The notes under the pieces are model-generated. The model was not told the origin of the DNA. It searched no databases and saw only the letters and a program-made list of their open reading frames with translations. Shown piece after piece: positions 24,673-32,806 of a stretch of 64,000 nt of DNA (position 1 is the stretch's first letter; each line of letters starts with the position of its first letter). A program made the position numbers and the translations under genes. Source of the DNA: Patescibacteria group bacterium (lineage in GTDB: Bacteria > Patescibacteriota > Patescibacteriia > 2-12-FULL-60-25); NCBI GenBank assembly GCA_029210915.1, contig JARGGJ010000006.1, positions 1 through 64,000 of the forward strand. Reading direction: 5' to 3'.

Positions 24673-26415
24673 ATGAAACCCAGCTTGCCTCATCACGCCA
24701 CTACAACTTTGCACCGTACCGCGGGCGGGCTTCGTGCTCTTGATTTGTTTATAGAAAGAATCGCTTCATATTCAGATCAATACCCGGGCAAAGAGCTTAA
24801 TATTCTTGTGGTTGGCGATGAAAATGCGAATTTTGCAATCCCCATTGCCGCCTTGGGTTATCAAATTACAAATCTGCATTTATCGGAAACATCCGCCCTA
24901 AAAGCTCAAAAACTGTCGCAAGAATTGGGGATTCCCATCAATGCAAAAACCACACGGCTAATGGAGGAACCCACCGGTAAATACGATATTGTTTTAAATG
25001 CCCTATCCGGCCCCACGGAAGAAATCACGGATACCTGCCAAACAATGCTGGATAAACTAAAAACCCACGGTATCATCCTCTTTGGCGTTACCAAACAAAA
25101 ATCAACCTATGCCAAAATTCGCGATAATATTAAAGATGCAAACTTGCGCATTTTTTCATCCGTGGCATCCTGCAGTTTCTTGAATGGAGTTTGCGCCAAA
25201 TATTCAAATCGCATTAAAAAAGGCAGTTCACTTTTTCATTTTTTAGATGGGTTGGATGGACTTTTAGCCGTTCATCTTCCGCGTAAAAGATCATCGGCAT
25301 GGGTATTTGAATGCCGTAAAAAAATATCACCAAAGCTTGTGGCGTATGTTTTGCCAACCCTCTCTGCCGGAGGAGGCGCCGAGCGCTTGGTGATGCAACT
25401 GGCAGCTCGCGTGCCCGATTCGGGTTATGAGGCGCACATAATTGCCAATGTTCGCGGAGGCGGGCTCGAGGAATCGCTTCGCGACCAGAACATTCCGTTT
25501 ACCATTCTTGCGCGCAAGGGTATCTTTGGCAGATTAAGAAACATAAATATTCTTAAAAATCTGTTGCGCGATTTGGAGCCCGATATAGTTCATACCAATC
25601 TTTTCGCCGCGGATTTTTGGGGGCGTATCTCGGCACGCATGGCGGGCTGTAAAAATATTATTACAACAATCCACAACGTTCAGAATGATTACGGTAAACT
25701 GGGAATTTTTGTGATGCGCGGGCTCAAATCTTTTTCTAAAATTTACATAGCGATTTCGTCCGATGTCGCGGAATATCTTAAAAATACACTACGCGTACCT
25801 TCGGCAAAAATTACAACAATCCACAATGGCATAGAAATTCCCAAAATCATCAAACGTCAAAACCGGCCTTTTCACGATGTCCCGCGCTTGCTTTTTATTG
25901 GCCGGTTAGAGCCTCAAAAAAATCCCGATATCTTTTTGCGCGCACTTGCCGAGGTTCGGGGCCGCTTTGAATGCTCGATCTACGGTGAAGGTACAATGGA
26001 GCACGAGCTCAAGCACTTGGCCGATGAACTGGGTATCTTGCCCCGCATTTTTTGGCAAGGCGTTGTCCCAAGCACGCACGATGTTTACGCGGATCACGAT
26101 ATTTTTATACTGCCCTCGGCTTGGGAGGGTTTTGGCTTGGTGGCTGTCGAAGCCGCTGTTGCCGGTATCCCGATGGTTGTATCCGACTTGCCGGTTATGC
26201 GTGAGCTCTTCAATGAAAAAGTAAAAATGGTTAAACCCGGCAGTATTCTAGATTTAACGCAAGCTATCGAAGATATCCTAAGCCGCCCGGGCGACGCAAT
26301 CAACCAAGCGCAATACTTATCAAACCAAGATTTCTCCAGATACTCCATCGATAAAATGGCCTCGGATCACGTGGAGCTATATAACTTATTGATCGATCCA
26401 GGGGCAAAGTCCTAA
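24673..26415 (+). CDS. Fusion: SAM-methyltransferase-like domain and GT4 glycosyltransferase
   Basis: A 580-residue protein with two parts. Residues about 20-210 form a Rossmann-like domain (ELNILVVGDENANFAIPIAA, YDIVLNALSGPTEEI, KTHGIILFGVTK) similar to class I methyltransferases, though the canonical GxGxG loop is modified to VGDENANF, so activity is uncertain. Residues about 215-580 are a GT4: AYVLPTLSAGGGAERLVMQL, IVHTNLFAADFWGRIS, ITTIHNGIEI, PRLLFIGRLEPQKNPDIFL and the donor site PSAWEGFGLVAVEAAVAGIP. It sits in an operon with the O-antigen ligase-like gene (two-base gap). The fusion could make a sugar-modifying and sugar-adding enzyme. Confidence 0.9.
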   Translation: MKPSLPHHATTTLHRTAGGLRALDLFIERIASYSDQYPGKELNILVVGDENANFAIPIAALGYQITNLHLSETSALKAQKLSQELGIPINAKTTRLMEEPTGKYDIVLNALSGPTEEITDTCQTMLDKLKTHGIILFGVTKQKSTYAKIRDNIKDANLRIFSSVASCSFLNGVCAKYSNRIKKGSSLFHFLDGLDGLLAVHLPRKRSSAWVFECRKKISPKLVAYVLPTLSAGGGAERLVMQLAARVPDSGYEAHIIANVRGGGLEESLRDQNIPFTILARKGIFGRLRNINILKNLLRDLEPDIVHTNLFAADFWGRISARMAGCKNIITTIHNVQNDYGKLGIFVMRGLKSFSKIYIAISSDVAEYLKNTLRVPSAKITTIHNGIEIPKIIKRQNRPFHDVPRLLFIGRLEPQKNPDIFLRALAEVRGRFECSIYGEGTMEHELKHLADELGILPRIFWQGVVPSTHDVYADHDIFILPSAWEGFGLVAVEAAVAGIPMVVSDLPVMRELFNEKVKMVKPGSILDLTQAIEDILSRPGDAINQAQYLSNQDFSRYSIDKMASDHVELYNLLIDPGAKS

Positions 26416-26492
26416 CGTCCTAACGTCATAATGTAGTTACCAAGTTTGCCTCGTTATGACGTTATGACGATTCCCGTTATGACTATACGTTC
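26412..26492. repeat. Family A inverted repeat
   Basis: GTCCTAACGTCCTAACGTC faces CGTTATGACGTTATGACG; it links two glycosyltransferase genes. Confidence 0.8.
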
Positions 26493-26494
26493 TT

Positions 26495-27709
26495 ATGAAA
26501 ATCCTCCAAATAAATAAATTCTTTGATCTTCGCGGCGGAGCCGAAGTTTACATGCACGAACTCTCGCGCAGGCTTACCGAGCGAGGCCATGAGGTTCATA
26601 CCTTCTCCACCAAGTCGCCTAAAAACCTCCAATCCGCAGATAGGGATTATTTTGTGCATCGCTATAATTACGATCGTAAAGAGGGGATGAGTAAAGATGC
26701 CAAAAAAGCCATCAACTTTATCTGGAACAAAGAAGCAAAACAGAGTTTGGATTCACAGCTTACGGATCTTAAACCGGATGTCATCCACCTGCACAACATC
26801 TATCACCATCTCTCATCCAGCATTCTCTCCGTAATCCGCAAGCATAAAATCCCATGCGTTCAAACTCTCCACGATTACAAACTCGCTTGCCCAAATTACA
26901 AAATGTACACGCAAGGAAAAGTCTGCGAGCGTTGTAAAGGAGGTAAATACTACAATGCGATTTTACACAAATGCCTATTCCCGGGGCTGGCTCCAAACAT
27001 TCTCGCCGCAACAGAAATGAGCCTCACCAAAATCACTCACTCTTACGAGCGCACTGTAAAAACTTTTATCTGCCCATCAAAATTCATGATGGAAAAGATG
27101 GTGGATTGGGGAGAACCGCCGGGTAAACTGGCTTATCTACCTAATCCGGTTGAAATTCCCTCACAAACATCACCCCAGCGCGGTCATGGTAATTATGTAT
27201 TTATCGGTCGCCTATATCCCGAAAAAGGAATCGAAACCCTCATCCGCGCCGTAGCTCGGGTCCCTTCCGCAAAGCTCAACATAGTTGGCGAAGGCCCCGA
27301 CCGTAACAGGCTGGAGGTGCTCGCAAATCAAATCGCGCAAGGCCGTATAAACTTTTTAGGATTCCAAACCGGCGAAGAATTAAACAGAATCCGCCGCGAA
27401 GCCAAAGCGCTTTGCATTCCTTCCGTTTGGTACGAAAACGCACCGCTCACCGCCCTCGAAGCCATGGCCGAGGGAATCCCGCTTATCGCATCAAGCATCG
27501 GCGGTTTGCCCGAGCTGATTACAGATGGAGTCAGCGGATTCCTCGCCAAACCCGATTCCATCGAATCTTGGATCGAGGCTCTAAGCCAAATGGAAACATT
27601 CACCGGCGAGCAACGAGCTGAACTTGGTGATTACGGCCGAGATCAAGCTGTGAAATATTTTGGCTGGGAAAGTCATCTTGAAGCGCTCGAAAAAATCTAT
27701 ATTGTCTGA
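26495..27709 (+). CDS. Family 4 glycosyltransferase
   Basis: A 404-residue GT4. N-terminal ILQINKFFDLRGGAEVYMHEL (acceptor-side Gly-rich loop), then DVIHLHNIYHHLSSSIL, PCVQTLHDYKLACPNY, a four-Cys insert (CPNY...CERCKGG...HKC, about residues 130-160) common in this subgroup and possibly metal-binding, YLPNPVEIP, YVFIGRLYPEKGIETLIRAV, and the E-x7-E donor site PSVWYENAPLTALEAMAEGIP. It probably adds a hexose to a lipid-linked surface glycan. The ATG follows the family A hairpin by two bases. Belongs with the preceding ligase and fusion genes as a glycan block. Confidence 0.93.
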   Translation: MKILQINKFFDLRGGAEVYMHELSRRLTERGHEVHTFSTKSPKNLQSADRDYFVHRYNYDRKEGMSKDAKKAINFIWNKEAKQSLDSQLTDLKPDVIHLHNIYHHLSSSILSVIRKHKIPCVQTLHDYKLACPNYKMYTQGKVCERCKGGKYYNAILHKCLFPGLAPNILAATEMSLTKITHSYERTVKTFICPSKFMMEKMVDWGEPPGKLAYLPNPVEIPSQTSPQRGHGNYVFIGRLYPEKGIETLIRAVARVPSAKLNIVGEGPDRNRLEVLANQIAQGRINFLGFQTGEELNRIRREAKALCIPSVWYENAPLTALEAMAEGIPLIASSIGGLPELITDGVSGFLAKPDSIESWIEALSQMETFTGEQRAELGDYGRDQAVKYFGWESHLEALEKIYIV

Positions 27710-27750
27710 ACCTTGATTTACTTATTGTCTGAACCTTGATTCACAAGCCG
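27700..27750. repeat. 'TTGTCTGAACCTTGATT' tandem (family D)
   Basis: ATTGTCTGAACCTTGATT occurs twice; the first copy reaches into the 3' end of the GT4 gene, so its last codons (I-V-stop) are repeat-derived. The same words recur at 34405-34560. Confidence 0.75.
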
Positions 27751-27824
27751 ATTCTCGCTCAAATTATCTTGATTACTTTAAGTGTGGATTATCTTATTCT
27801 TAATACTCGGTTAATAAAAATTTT

Positions 27825-28523
27825 ATGAAAAAATATTTACCCATCGTAGTATTGCTTTTGGTTTGTTCTGTTGCACTTTTCTTCTATCTCGAAAATAATA
27901 AAACTGAGAAAAGAGAGATTAGTAAAATATCAAATGCTAGATATCTTGTTTCCACATCCGGGTGGAAAGAATATTCAAACGATACATTCTCGATAAAGTA
28001 TCCACCTAACTATGTTGTTAATGACGAGCTCTACAAAAGTATGTATCCAGAATTTCAGAACGATGACGAGAATGTAATTACAATTACAGAAGCACCCGAC
28101 AACGAAATTTTAGAGGGTGGTGCATATATGCCGGGCGCTTGGGCGGGTATAGATATTTTTTCACCTGTAGAATTTATCTGCGATGGTAGATTCTTATGTG
28201 GTGTTAAGGATGATTCTGCAATACCGCACTTGGATTTCCTCTCCACAGAGTGGAGCGATTTATTAAATGAATTAAATAGCGCAGATGGCAATTCCCCCAA
28301 AAAATCCGGAACTTCTATATTAACTTTAAATGGCAAACAAGTTGTAAATAGATGGTTCCTAGATGCTCGTGGTGCAGAGGGTCTTCCTCTAAGCGAAAAT
28401 AATTTATATATCAAAATTGATGATAATCACATTTTGCCCATCAGAGGTATAGCAAGAAAAAATGGAGAAGAAAATCTCGCCATCATAGAAACAATGTATT
28501 CAACGATCGTATTTAAAAAATAA
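27825..28523 (+). CDS. Membrane-anchored extracytoplasmic protein, unknown function
   Basis: A 232-residue protein with an N-terminal anchor or uncleaved signal (about residues 4-23, YLPIVVLLLVCSVALFFYL) and a beta-rich domain that begins WKEYSNDTFSIKYPPNYVV. It continues through a Cys pair (CDGRFLCG, perhaps a disulphide) to ENLAIIETMYSTIVFK, a typical ending of this small CPR domain family. It resembles the 143-residue protein at 7405 in its opening strand pattern. No enzymatic signature. It is monocistronic with its own terminator. Confidence 0.82.
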   Translation: MKKYLPIVVLLLVCSVALFFYLENNKTEKREISKISNARYLVSTSGWKEYSNDTFSIKYPPNYVVNDELYKSMYPEFQNDDENVITITEAPDNEILEGGAYMPGAWAGIDIFSPVEFICDGRFLCGVKDDSAIPHLDFLSTEWSDLLNELNSADGNSPKKSGTSILTLNGKQVVNRWFLDARGAEGLPLSENNLYIKIDDNHILPIRGIARKNGEENLAIIETMYSTIVFKK

Positions 28524-28576
28524 TCCTGTAAATCGTTCTTCAAAAAATCCCGGTTAATCCTGGTTCGAAATTTAAA

Positions 28577-28608
28577 ACTCCCGAAACGCGCTCGGGAGTC
28601 TTTTATTT
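28577..28608 (+). terminator. Rho-independent terminator
   Basis: ACTCCCGA / TCGGGAGT with a seven-base loop, then CTTTTATTT. It follows a family D remnant (28524-28567). Confidence 0.85.
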
Positions 28609-28611
28609 ACC

Positions 28612-29052
28612 AGATAAACCACCGGCGAAAGCCAGTGTGTACCCTGTCATACAACCGGGTAATCTGTTTAATAGCGTAGCTCGTGGGGAAGTTGCGAAGC
28701 TTCACAATTCTACTCACTACCTCTATTTATCCAAGTACCTTCTTTTTGATGATGGTTTTGCCTTCGGCGACTCACTTTTGACAGCAAAAGTAAGCAAAAC
28801 TGCTGGGGTCCGCGATGCCCTCTCATTTACATGGGTTGCTTAATCTCTTTTACCGACCACGGTTACGCTACCCCCAGACCCCTTGGAGATTTAAATTGAT
28901 TTATTACTTAATAATCCAATAAATTAAAAACAGTGTCTGCGGACAAAAGTCCGCATGATAAAAGCCACCGGCGTTCTAGCCGGTGGTTATTACTTACCTA
29001 TCCGCTCCTAATGCTCGATTCTGCCGTCAGCATATATACGGTGGTTTATGTT
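28612..29052. other. Gene-poor region with GC-rich hairpins
   Basis: No convincing gene. It holds CCACCGGCGAAAGCCAGTG (28619), a back-to-back pair TGCGGACAAAAGTCCGCA and CCACCGGC...GCCGGTGG (about 28939-28988), and a middle stretch around 28740-28885 with CCTTCGGCGACTCAC and AAAGTAAGCAAAACTGC that looks like another dispersed element. The 68-codon frame at 28637 is not supported by a ribosome site or recognisable protein. Confidence 0.5.
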
Positions 29053-29143
29053 TTTAGTTCCGCTTTCAGCGTTAGAACGGGCGAACACCCCACTTCGTCA
29101 TCCGACTTCGAGGGGCACCGCCAGGTTCGCACCCTACGAGATA
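29053..29143. repeat. Family E repeat
   Basis: TTCCGCTTTCAGCG, AACGGGCGAACACCCCACTTC-type core and GAGGGGCACCGCCAGG in the same order as at 15400-15485; then a run of GCTATCTGCTATCAGC words to 29200. Confidence 0.8.
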
Positions 29144-29213
29144 TTGTGCTATCAGCTCGTACCGATCTAATCTGCTATCCGCTATCTGCTATCAGCTATT
29201 AGATCCGCCCCGG

Positions 29214-29242
29214 TTGACAAAAATCCGAAAAGAAGCTTTAAT
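29214..29242 (+). promoter_or_regulatory. Promoter
   Basis: TTGACA (29214-29219), 17 bases, TTTAAT (29237-29242), directly before the Shine-Dalgarno site of the gene at 29265. Confidence 0.75.
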
Positions 29243-29264
29243 TTACATAGCCAAGGAGGCAATC

Positions 29265-29624
29265 ATGGGAGTATCTTTCCAAGAAGTCGCCAATATCAAA
29301 ATCATCATTAGTGATTGCAGGAGTTGCCAAGCTTGGGATCAAATTAAACCCCTGCTTTACAGGCTTTATGAGCACGTGAAGGTGTACAATCAAGCACGTC
29401 ACGAGATCATGGAACCCGCCGATATTACTGTAAGCGGCATCCATCTTGCGGAACCAACCAATGTTCTACTGCACCTCAAAAAAGTCAGGGAAGTCATCGT
29501 CAAGCTTCACGGCAAGGGTGTCCATTTCATGGATCTCGACTCACTGGATATTTTTTGTGAGGCATATGAGCTTGCCATGGTAAACGAGTTCGGCGAAGAT
29601 GAGATGAAAGTTTCCGCTTACTGA
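29265..29624 (+). CDS. Small hypothetical protein
   Basis: A 119-residue protein of unknown function. The start at 29265 is set by AAGGAGG seven bases upstream, and because the predicted -10 box lies downstream of the earlier in-frame start at 29214. It is predicted mostly alpha-helical with some strands (IKIIISDCRSCQAWDQIKPLL, CxxC near residue 17-20) and an Asp/Glu-rich C-terminus. The CRSC pair could bind metal or form a disulphide. It has its own promoter and terminator. It belongs to the accessory cohort with strong ribosome sites. Confidence 0.8.
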   Translation: MGVSFQEVANIKIIISDCRSCQAWDQIKPLLYRLYEHVKVYNQARHEIMEPADITVSGIHLAEPTNVLLHLKKVREVIVKLHGKGVHFMDLDSLDIFCEAYELAMVNEFGEDEMKVSAY

Positions 29625-29666
29625 TCTTTGTCATGTATAAAAAATATCTAAAACAAAATCCTCCTC

Positions 29667-29692
29667 GAGCACAATTCTGTGCTCTTTTATTT
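29667..29692 (+). terminator. Rho-independent terminator
   Basis: GAGCACA / TGTGCTC with an ATTC loop, then TTTTATTT. Confidence 0.88.
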
Positions 29693-29790
29693 ACCTTGAT
29701 TTACAGGATGCACAGGATTAATAGGATTGATGCCTAAGTAACAATCTTGTAAATCCTGGAAATCCTGTAGATCAAGGTAAAATCAAGGTA
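29693..29790. repeat. Family D repeat ('GTAAATCCTGGAAATCCTGT')
   Basis: TTGATTTACAGGATGCACAGG faces AATCCTGTAGATCAAGG; an inverted pair able to form a hairpin between two convergent genes. Confidence 0.75.
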
Positions 29791-29818
29791 AAAAAAGAAC
29801 CCGCTGTAAAACGGGGGA
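29791..29818 (-). terminator. Probable terminator of the minus-strand zinc-knuckle gene
   Basis: CCCG / CGGG around CTGTAAAA, followed on the minus strand by TTCTTTTTTT. Confidence 0.6.
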
Positions 29819-29826
29819 GGGGAACA

Positions 29827-30252
29827 TTAGGAAGGTTTGGAACCTTGCTTCAATCTCTTGCGCCGCGCGCGTTGATAGCAAAGATTGCACTGACCTTTTT
29901 TGTGCCTGTTGCCATCGAGCCACTTCACAATCTTTCCCGGCTGTTTGCATGTCCAACAAATCTCATCAGGCCGGACTCGTTGGTAGCACTTGTGGCAAAT
30001 CGCGCCGCCATTTTCATCACGCATGCGTACGGTTTTTAATTCTCCGCAGACAGAACAGGTTTCCACATTGATAAATTTTTGGTAGCAAACAATGCAAACC
30101 GGCTGTGTCGGCGATTTCCAAAAATGAACTCGCTTGGGAATTTTGCAATAACAACATTTTCTCGGCTGTTGTTTTTCGCCATCTCTTCTTGGCTTCCGCC
30201 TAAAAGATCCTCTCCTTGGCGGCGGCACGGTTGAAGGTGCGGTTTCTGTCAT
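29827..30252 (-). CDS. Protein with three tandem zinc-knuckle-like modules
   Basis: A 141-residue, Arg/Lys-rich protein. After a basic Pro-rich tail (1-30) come six Cys pairs in regular order: CCYC and CIVC, CSVC and CHKC, CWTC and CNLC. Each pair of CxxC motifs (the second usually followed by Y-Q, as in CYQKF, CYQRV and CYQRA) forms one probable zinc module of about 35 residues, repeated three times. The C-terminus is again basic (RARRKRLKQGSK). This suggests nucleic acid binding. GGAGG eight bases upstream fixes the start. No family name is claimed. Confidence 0.85.
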   Translation of the reverse strand: MTETAPSTVPPPRRGSFRRKPRRDGEKQQPRKCCYCKIPKRVHFWKSPTQPVCIVCYQKFINVETCSVCGELKTVRMRDENGGAICHKCYQRVRPDEICWTCKQPGKIVKWLDGNRHKKGQCNLCYQRARRKRLKQGSKPS

Positions 30253-30376
30253 CTTTTACCTCCAGATACTACATAATAAGCAGATATAGCGGGAAAAGTC
30301 AACAGCAAAAGTCCGATTCACACATTTTTACCAAATTGTCCGCACTGCACGTATCGCAACAATTAATTCATAAAAA

Positions 30377-30406
30377 CAAAAAACCTCTGGTATCAACCAA
30401 GAGGCT
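30377..30406 (-). terminator. Terminator downstream of tRNA-Arg
   Basis: CCTCTTGGT / ACCAGAGG on the minus strand followed by TTTTTTG; also T-rich on the plus side, so it may work both ways. A second hairpin-like GCCG...CGGC motif lies at 30416-30490. Confidence 0.75.
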
Positions 30407-30491
30407 TTTTACGCGGCGGTGCCACGTGAAGCCGTTACTAAAAAATTTAATCAACTAAAAAACCGGCTTTTTGCAAAGACGGCTTTTTACG

Positions 30492-30568
30492 TGGCGTGCC
30501 CTGTTGGATTCGAACCAACGACCTACAGCTTAGAAGGCTGTTGCTCTATCCGGCTGAGCTAAGGGCAC
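30492..30568 (-). tRNA. tRNA-Arg (anticodon TCT), CCA encoded
   Basis: On the minus strand the sequence opens GTGCCCTTAGCTCAGCCGG and ends ACAGGGCACGCCA; the acceptor arms GTGCCCT / AGGGCAC pair fully. The anticodon loop CTTCTAA contains TCT, the T-arm has GGTTCGAATCC, and the 3' CCA is encoded (77 nt in all). It reads AGA/AGG codons. It lies downstream of the TrmB gene on the same strand. Confidence 0.97.
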
Positions 30569-30571
30569 AGA

Positions 30572-30617
30572 ACTCAATTACCAATTAACAATTACCAATT
30601 AACAATTACCAATTACC
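30572..30617. repeat. 'AATTACCAATTAACAATTACC' tandem (family I)
   Basis: CAATTACCAATTAA is repeated about three times immediately 5' of the tRNA-Arg gene on its strand. The complementary word TTGGTTATTGGT fills 35920-36078. Confidence 0.75.
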
Positions 30618-30673
30618 GATCAAGACTTGTGTGGCTAAATATAGTCAATTTTTGCGAAAGAGTCAACCGGAGG

Positions 30674-31411
30674 TTACATTTTTCTCCAGTTTTGCTCGAA
30701 AAGCAATTTCATTGTATCGGCGACTGCTTGATTTTTTATCAAAGTTGCAAAAACAGGTTCATCCAGCGACATAAGCGCTACGTAATCATCCCATATCAAA
30801 ATATCGGATGGTAGATCGCCGGCAGAAGGAGGTAGTGACTTAAAGTTGTAATAATCATTAAAATTACTTTTAGCAAAATCTGCCGATTCCATAGATGACT
30901 CGTGCGAAATAATATCATTTAATTTGATACCGGCTTTTTGCATGTTTTTGCCCCAAACTCTAAAAAAATCGCGACCCATAACATCAAACAACTTTTTTGT
31001 AGACGCCACGCCAAACACTTTTTTATCTTTTGATTTCAACACCTCATTAAACAAAACCTTAAACTGCTCTACACCTTCATAAAACTTGATACTCGGCTTA
31101 TTAGCCTGGCTTGCAAACATCATCCTTAAATCCGGCAAAGCACTCTCTAGCGATTTCTTCTTTTCTTCTAAAGACGCAACCAAAGCCGCCGGGTCATTTG
31201 CCAAATAAACCTTCCTCTTACCTTGCAACCTATCCGTAATTAATCCACGGCCTTCCAATGATTGCAAAACCGCATAGCAGTTTGGACGAGAAATTTTTGT
31301 AGCACTTGCTATTGCAGGAGGGGTTGCTTGGCCCTGGCTAAGTAAATACAAATAGATCTTAGTCTCCGACTCAGTTAGCCCAAAATCTTTAAGTAATTCA
31401 TTTATCTCCAT
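30674..31411 (-). CDS. TrmB-family transcriptional regulator
   Basis: A 245-residue protein with the TrmB winged HTH (LKDFGLTESETKIYLYLLSQ, TPPAIASATKISRPNCYAVL, GRGLITDRLQGKRKVYLAND), a coiled-coil (about 78-98) and an effector-like domain (PSIKFYEGVEQFKVLFNEVL, then VFGVASTKKLFDVMGRD). It parallels the regulator at 16793. Its promoter, TTGACA-17-TATACT, is covered by two inverted repeats, which strongly suggests self-repression. The ATG is only about eight bases from the predicted RNA start, so the message is nearly leaderless. It is divergent from the paralogous pair at 31573-32748, the most obvious candidates for co-regulation. Confidence 0.92.
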   Translation of the reverse strand: MEINELLKDFGLTESETKIYLYLLSQGQATPPAIASATKISRPNCYAVLQSLEGRGLITDRLQGKRKVYLANDPAALVASLEEKKKSLESALPDLRMMFASQANKPSIKFYEGVEQFKVLFNEVLKSKDKKVFGVASTKKLFDVMGRDFFRVWGKNMQKAGIKLNDIISHESSMESADFAKSNFNDYYNFKSLPPSAGDLPSDILIWDDYVALMSLDEPVFATLIKNQAVADTMKLLFEQNWRKM

Positions 31412-31414
31412 ATT

Positions 31415-31468
31415 GATATATCACAAGTATATCATTTATTTAGCTATTTGTCAATAAAATAGCTAAAT
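31415..31468 (-). promoter_or_regulatory. Promoter with two operator-like inverted repeats
   Basis: Minus-strand promoter TTGACA (31454-31449), 17 bases, TATACT (31431-31426). ATTTAGCTATTT and AAATAGCTAAAT (31438-31449 and 31457-31468) form a perfect inverted repeat across the -35 region; GATATA / TATATC (31415-31420 and 31428-31433) overlaps the -10 region. Likely binding sites for the adjacent regulator. Confidence 0.75.
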
Positions 31469-31494
31469 AGACTAATTAATAGCTTAGTTTACAA

Positions 31495-31523
31495 TTGACA
31501 TTTAGCAAAATTCATGATATTGT
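31495..31523 (+). promoter_or_regulatory. Divergent promoter of the CGCC-motif gene pair
   Basis: TTGACA (31495-31500), 17 bases, TATTGT (31518-31523). It begins about 27 bases from the operator. Confidence 0.65.
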
Positions 31524-31572
31524 GTTCAGTCAACATAAAAGACACGCACATTCGAAAATTAAGGAGATTACA

Positions 31573-32250
31573 ATGCAATTCGAAAAACTCGTGATTCATG
31601 AGGTAGAAGGTTTCTCACACAAGATCGTTACTTCAGCCGAGTGTCCGGAGTTCGGGTTCTTGGCCTGGGCTGCCAAACCCAATCAAGCGGGTATCAATAT
31701 AGAGGTCTCAATTCCAGGCCTTGACAATGTGCGCCTCCGTATTATTTGCGGCTGCTGCCAGCACTATCGGACCCCGAACGGTCAATGGCGGGAGGATAAG
31801 AAAGCCTTTATCAAGGCTGTACGAACAGCTTGTAAGAGAGTCGGTATCAAAAAGCTCTGCTTCCAGAACTCTCTGTACAACTCAAGCGAATCCGCAACTC
31901 TTATAGAGATGGGTACCAAGGAGCTTGAGCTACTTGATCCATTGCGGAGCGATTTCGATCGCGTTCGTTTGGAGGAGGAGTTCAGTGAAGTTGTTAACTT
32001 GGAATTTCGCTTGAACTTCTTCGAGAGCTACTATGTGCACGAAAAAGCCATCCGACAAGCACAAGACGGCCTGCGTAAACTTCGCGCAAGACGAGACGGT
32101 TTGGATGCTGCCTGGGGTTGGAGCAGTAGGGTGCAGTGGCATGAGATTCCAGATCATATCGAGAATATTCGAATGGCTATCGAGCAAACCCCGCTCACAT
32201 GGGAAGACCTGAAGACTTCGGAATGGGAGCTTCAGACTTTTCTCAAGTAA
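31573..32250 (+). CDS. Hypothetical protein, FEKLVIHEV / CGCC family, long paralogue
   Basis: A 225-residue protein from the ATG at 31573, chosen for AAGGAG seven bases upstream; an earlier in-frame ATG at 31495 lies on the -35 box. Residues 1-155 align with the next gene: FEKLVIHEV at the start, PEFGFLAW, a central CGCC, a helix KAFIKAVRTACKRVGIKKL, and a final ELLDP...F. Residues 156-225 are an extra helical region absent from the paralogue. No known domain is recognised. The two Cys pairs might bind metal. It forms a two-gene operon divergent from the TrmB regulator. Confidence 0.82.
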   Translation: MQFEKLVIHEVEGFSHKIVTSAECPEFGFLAWAAKPNQAGINIEVSIPGLDNVRLRIICGCCQHYRTPNGQWREDKKAFIKAVRTACKRVGIKKLCFQNSLYNSSESATLIEMGTKELELLDPLRSDFDRVRLEEEFSEVVNLEFRLNFFESYYVHEKAIRQAQDGLRKLRARRDGLDAAWGWSSRVQWHEIPDHIENIRMAIEQTPLTWEDLKTSEWELQTFLK

Positions 32251-32262
32251 GGAAGGATTACC

Positions 32263-32748
32263 ATGAGGTTTGAAAAACTTGTTATTCACGAGGTCGATTG
32301 GCCTCACACGAACCTAATCATCATCTCCTCTTCCAGATATCCCGAGTTGGGAATCTTGGCATATGGAGAACAAAAAAGAGGTGGCGAGATCAAAATTTTG
32401 CTTCCTGGTTTCATCAAAGGACTCGAAATCTCCAAGCCGTGCGGGTGTTGTGCACCGCACCTCATTGGCTCGGACGACGCATGGGAGGATCTTGAATTGC
32501 GTCAGCGATTACGCCGCAGTTTCATCGCGGCGCTGCGGAGCTGTTGCAAAAAGAATGGAGTCACCACATTGATCTTCCAGGAATTTGATGGCGATGAACT
32601 CTGGATGGAGCAAGATGTGGATGGCTTACACCTTGTTGACCCCAACAGCCAACCGGATGAAATCGACTACACGCGATTCAAGATTGCTTTCTCCGAAATG
32701 CGACTGAACATCCCGGGCTTCGGGCCTGAAGATCTCAAAGAATACTAA
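32263..32748 (+). CDS. Hypothetical protein, FEKLVIHEV / CGCC family, short paralogue
   Basis: A 161-residue protein beginning MRFEKLVIHEVDWPH, with YPELGILAYG, KPCGCCAPH, FIAALRSCCKKNGVTTLIF and LHLVDPNSQP at the same places as in the upstream gene. The pair therefore arose by duplication and then diverged; only the core domain is shared. GGAAGG seven bases before the ATG is its ribosome site; the gap to the upstream gene is 12 bases. A terminator follows. Function unknown. Confidence 0.82.
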   Translation: MRFEKLVIHEVDWPHTNLIIISSSRYPELGILAYGEQKRGGEIKILLPGFIKGLEISKPCGCCAPHLIGSDDAWEDLELRQRLRRSFIAALRSCCKKNGVTTLIFQEFDGDELWMEQDVDGLHLVDPNSQPDEIDYTRFKIAFSEMRLNIPGFGPEDLKEY

Positions 32749-32759
32749 CACTCACAACA

Positions 32760-32788
32760 AACCCGCCAATTTACTCGGCGGGTTTTCT
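32760..32788 (+). terminator. Rho-independent terminator
   Basis: AACCCGCC / GGCGGGTT around AATTTACTC, then TTTTCT. Confidence 0.85.
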
Positions 32789-32806
32789 AATTCAGTTTCT
32801 TTAGCA

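Noticed and set aside
28637-28843. Frame of 68 codons
   Set aside because: No ribosome site, and the DNA looks like dispersed non-coding repeats; the predicted peptide resembles nothing.
28933-29202. Frame of 89 codons
   Set aside because: Its C-terminal half is a translation of the family E intergenic repeat, also present at 15400 and 32807.
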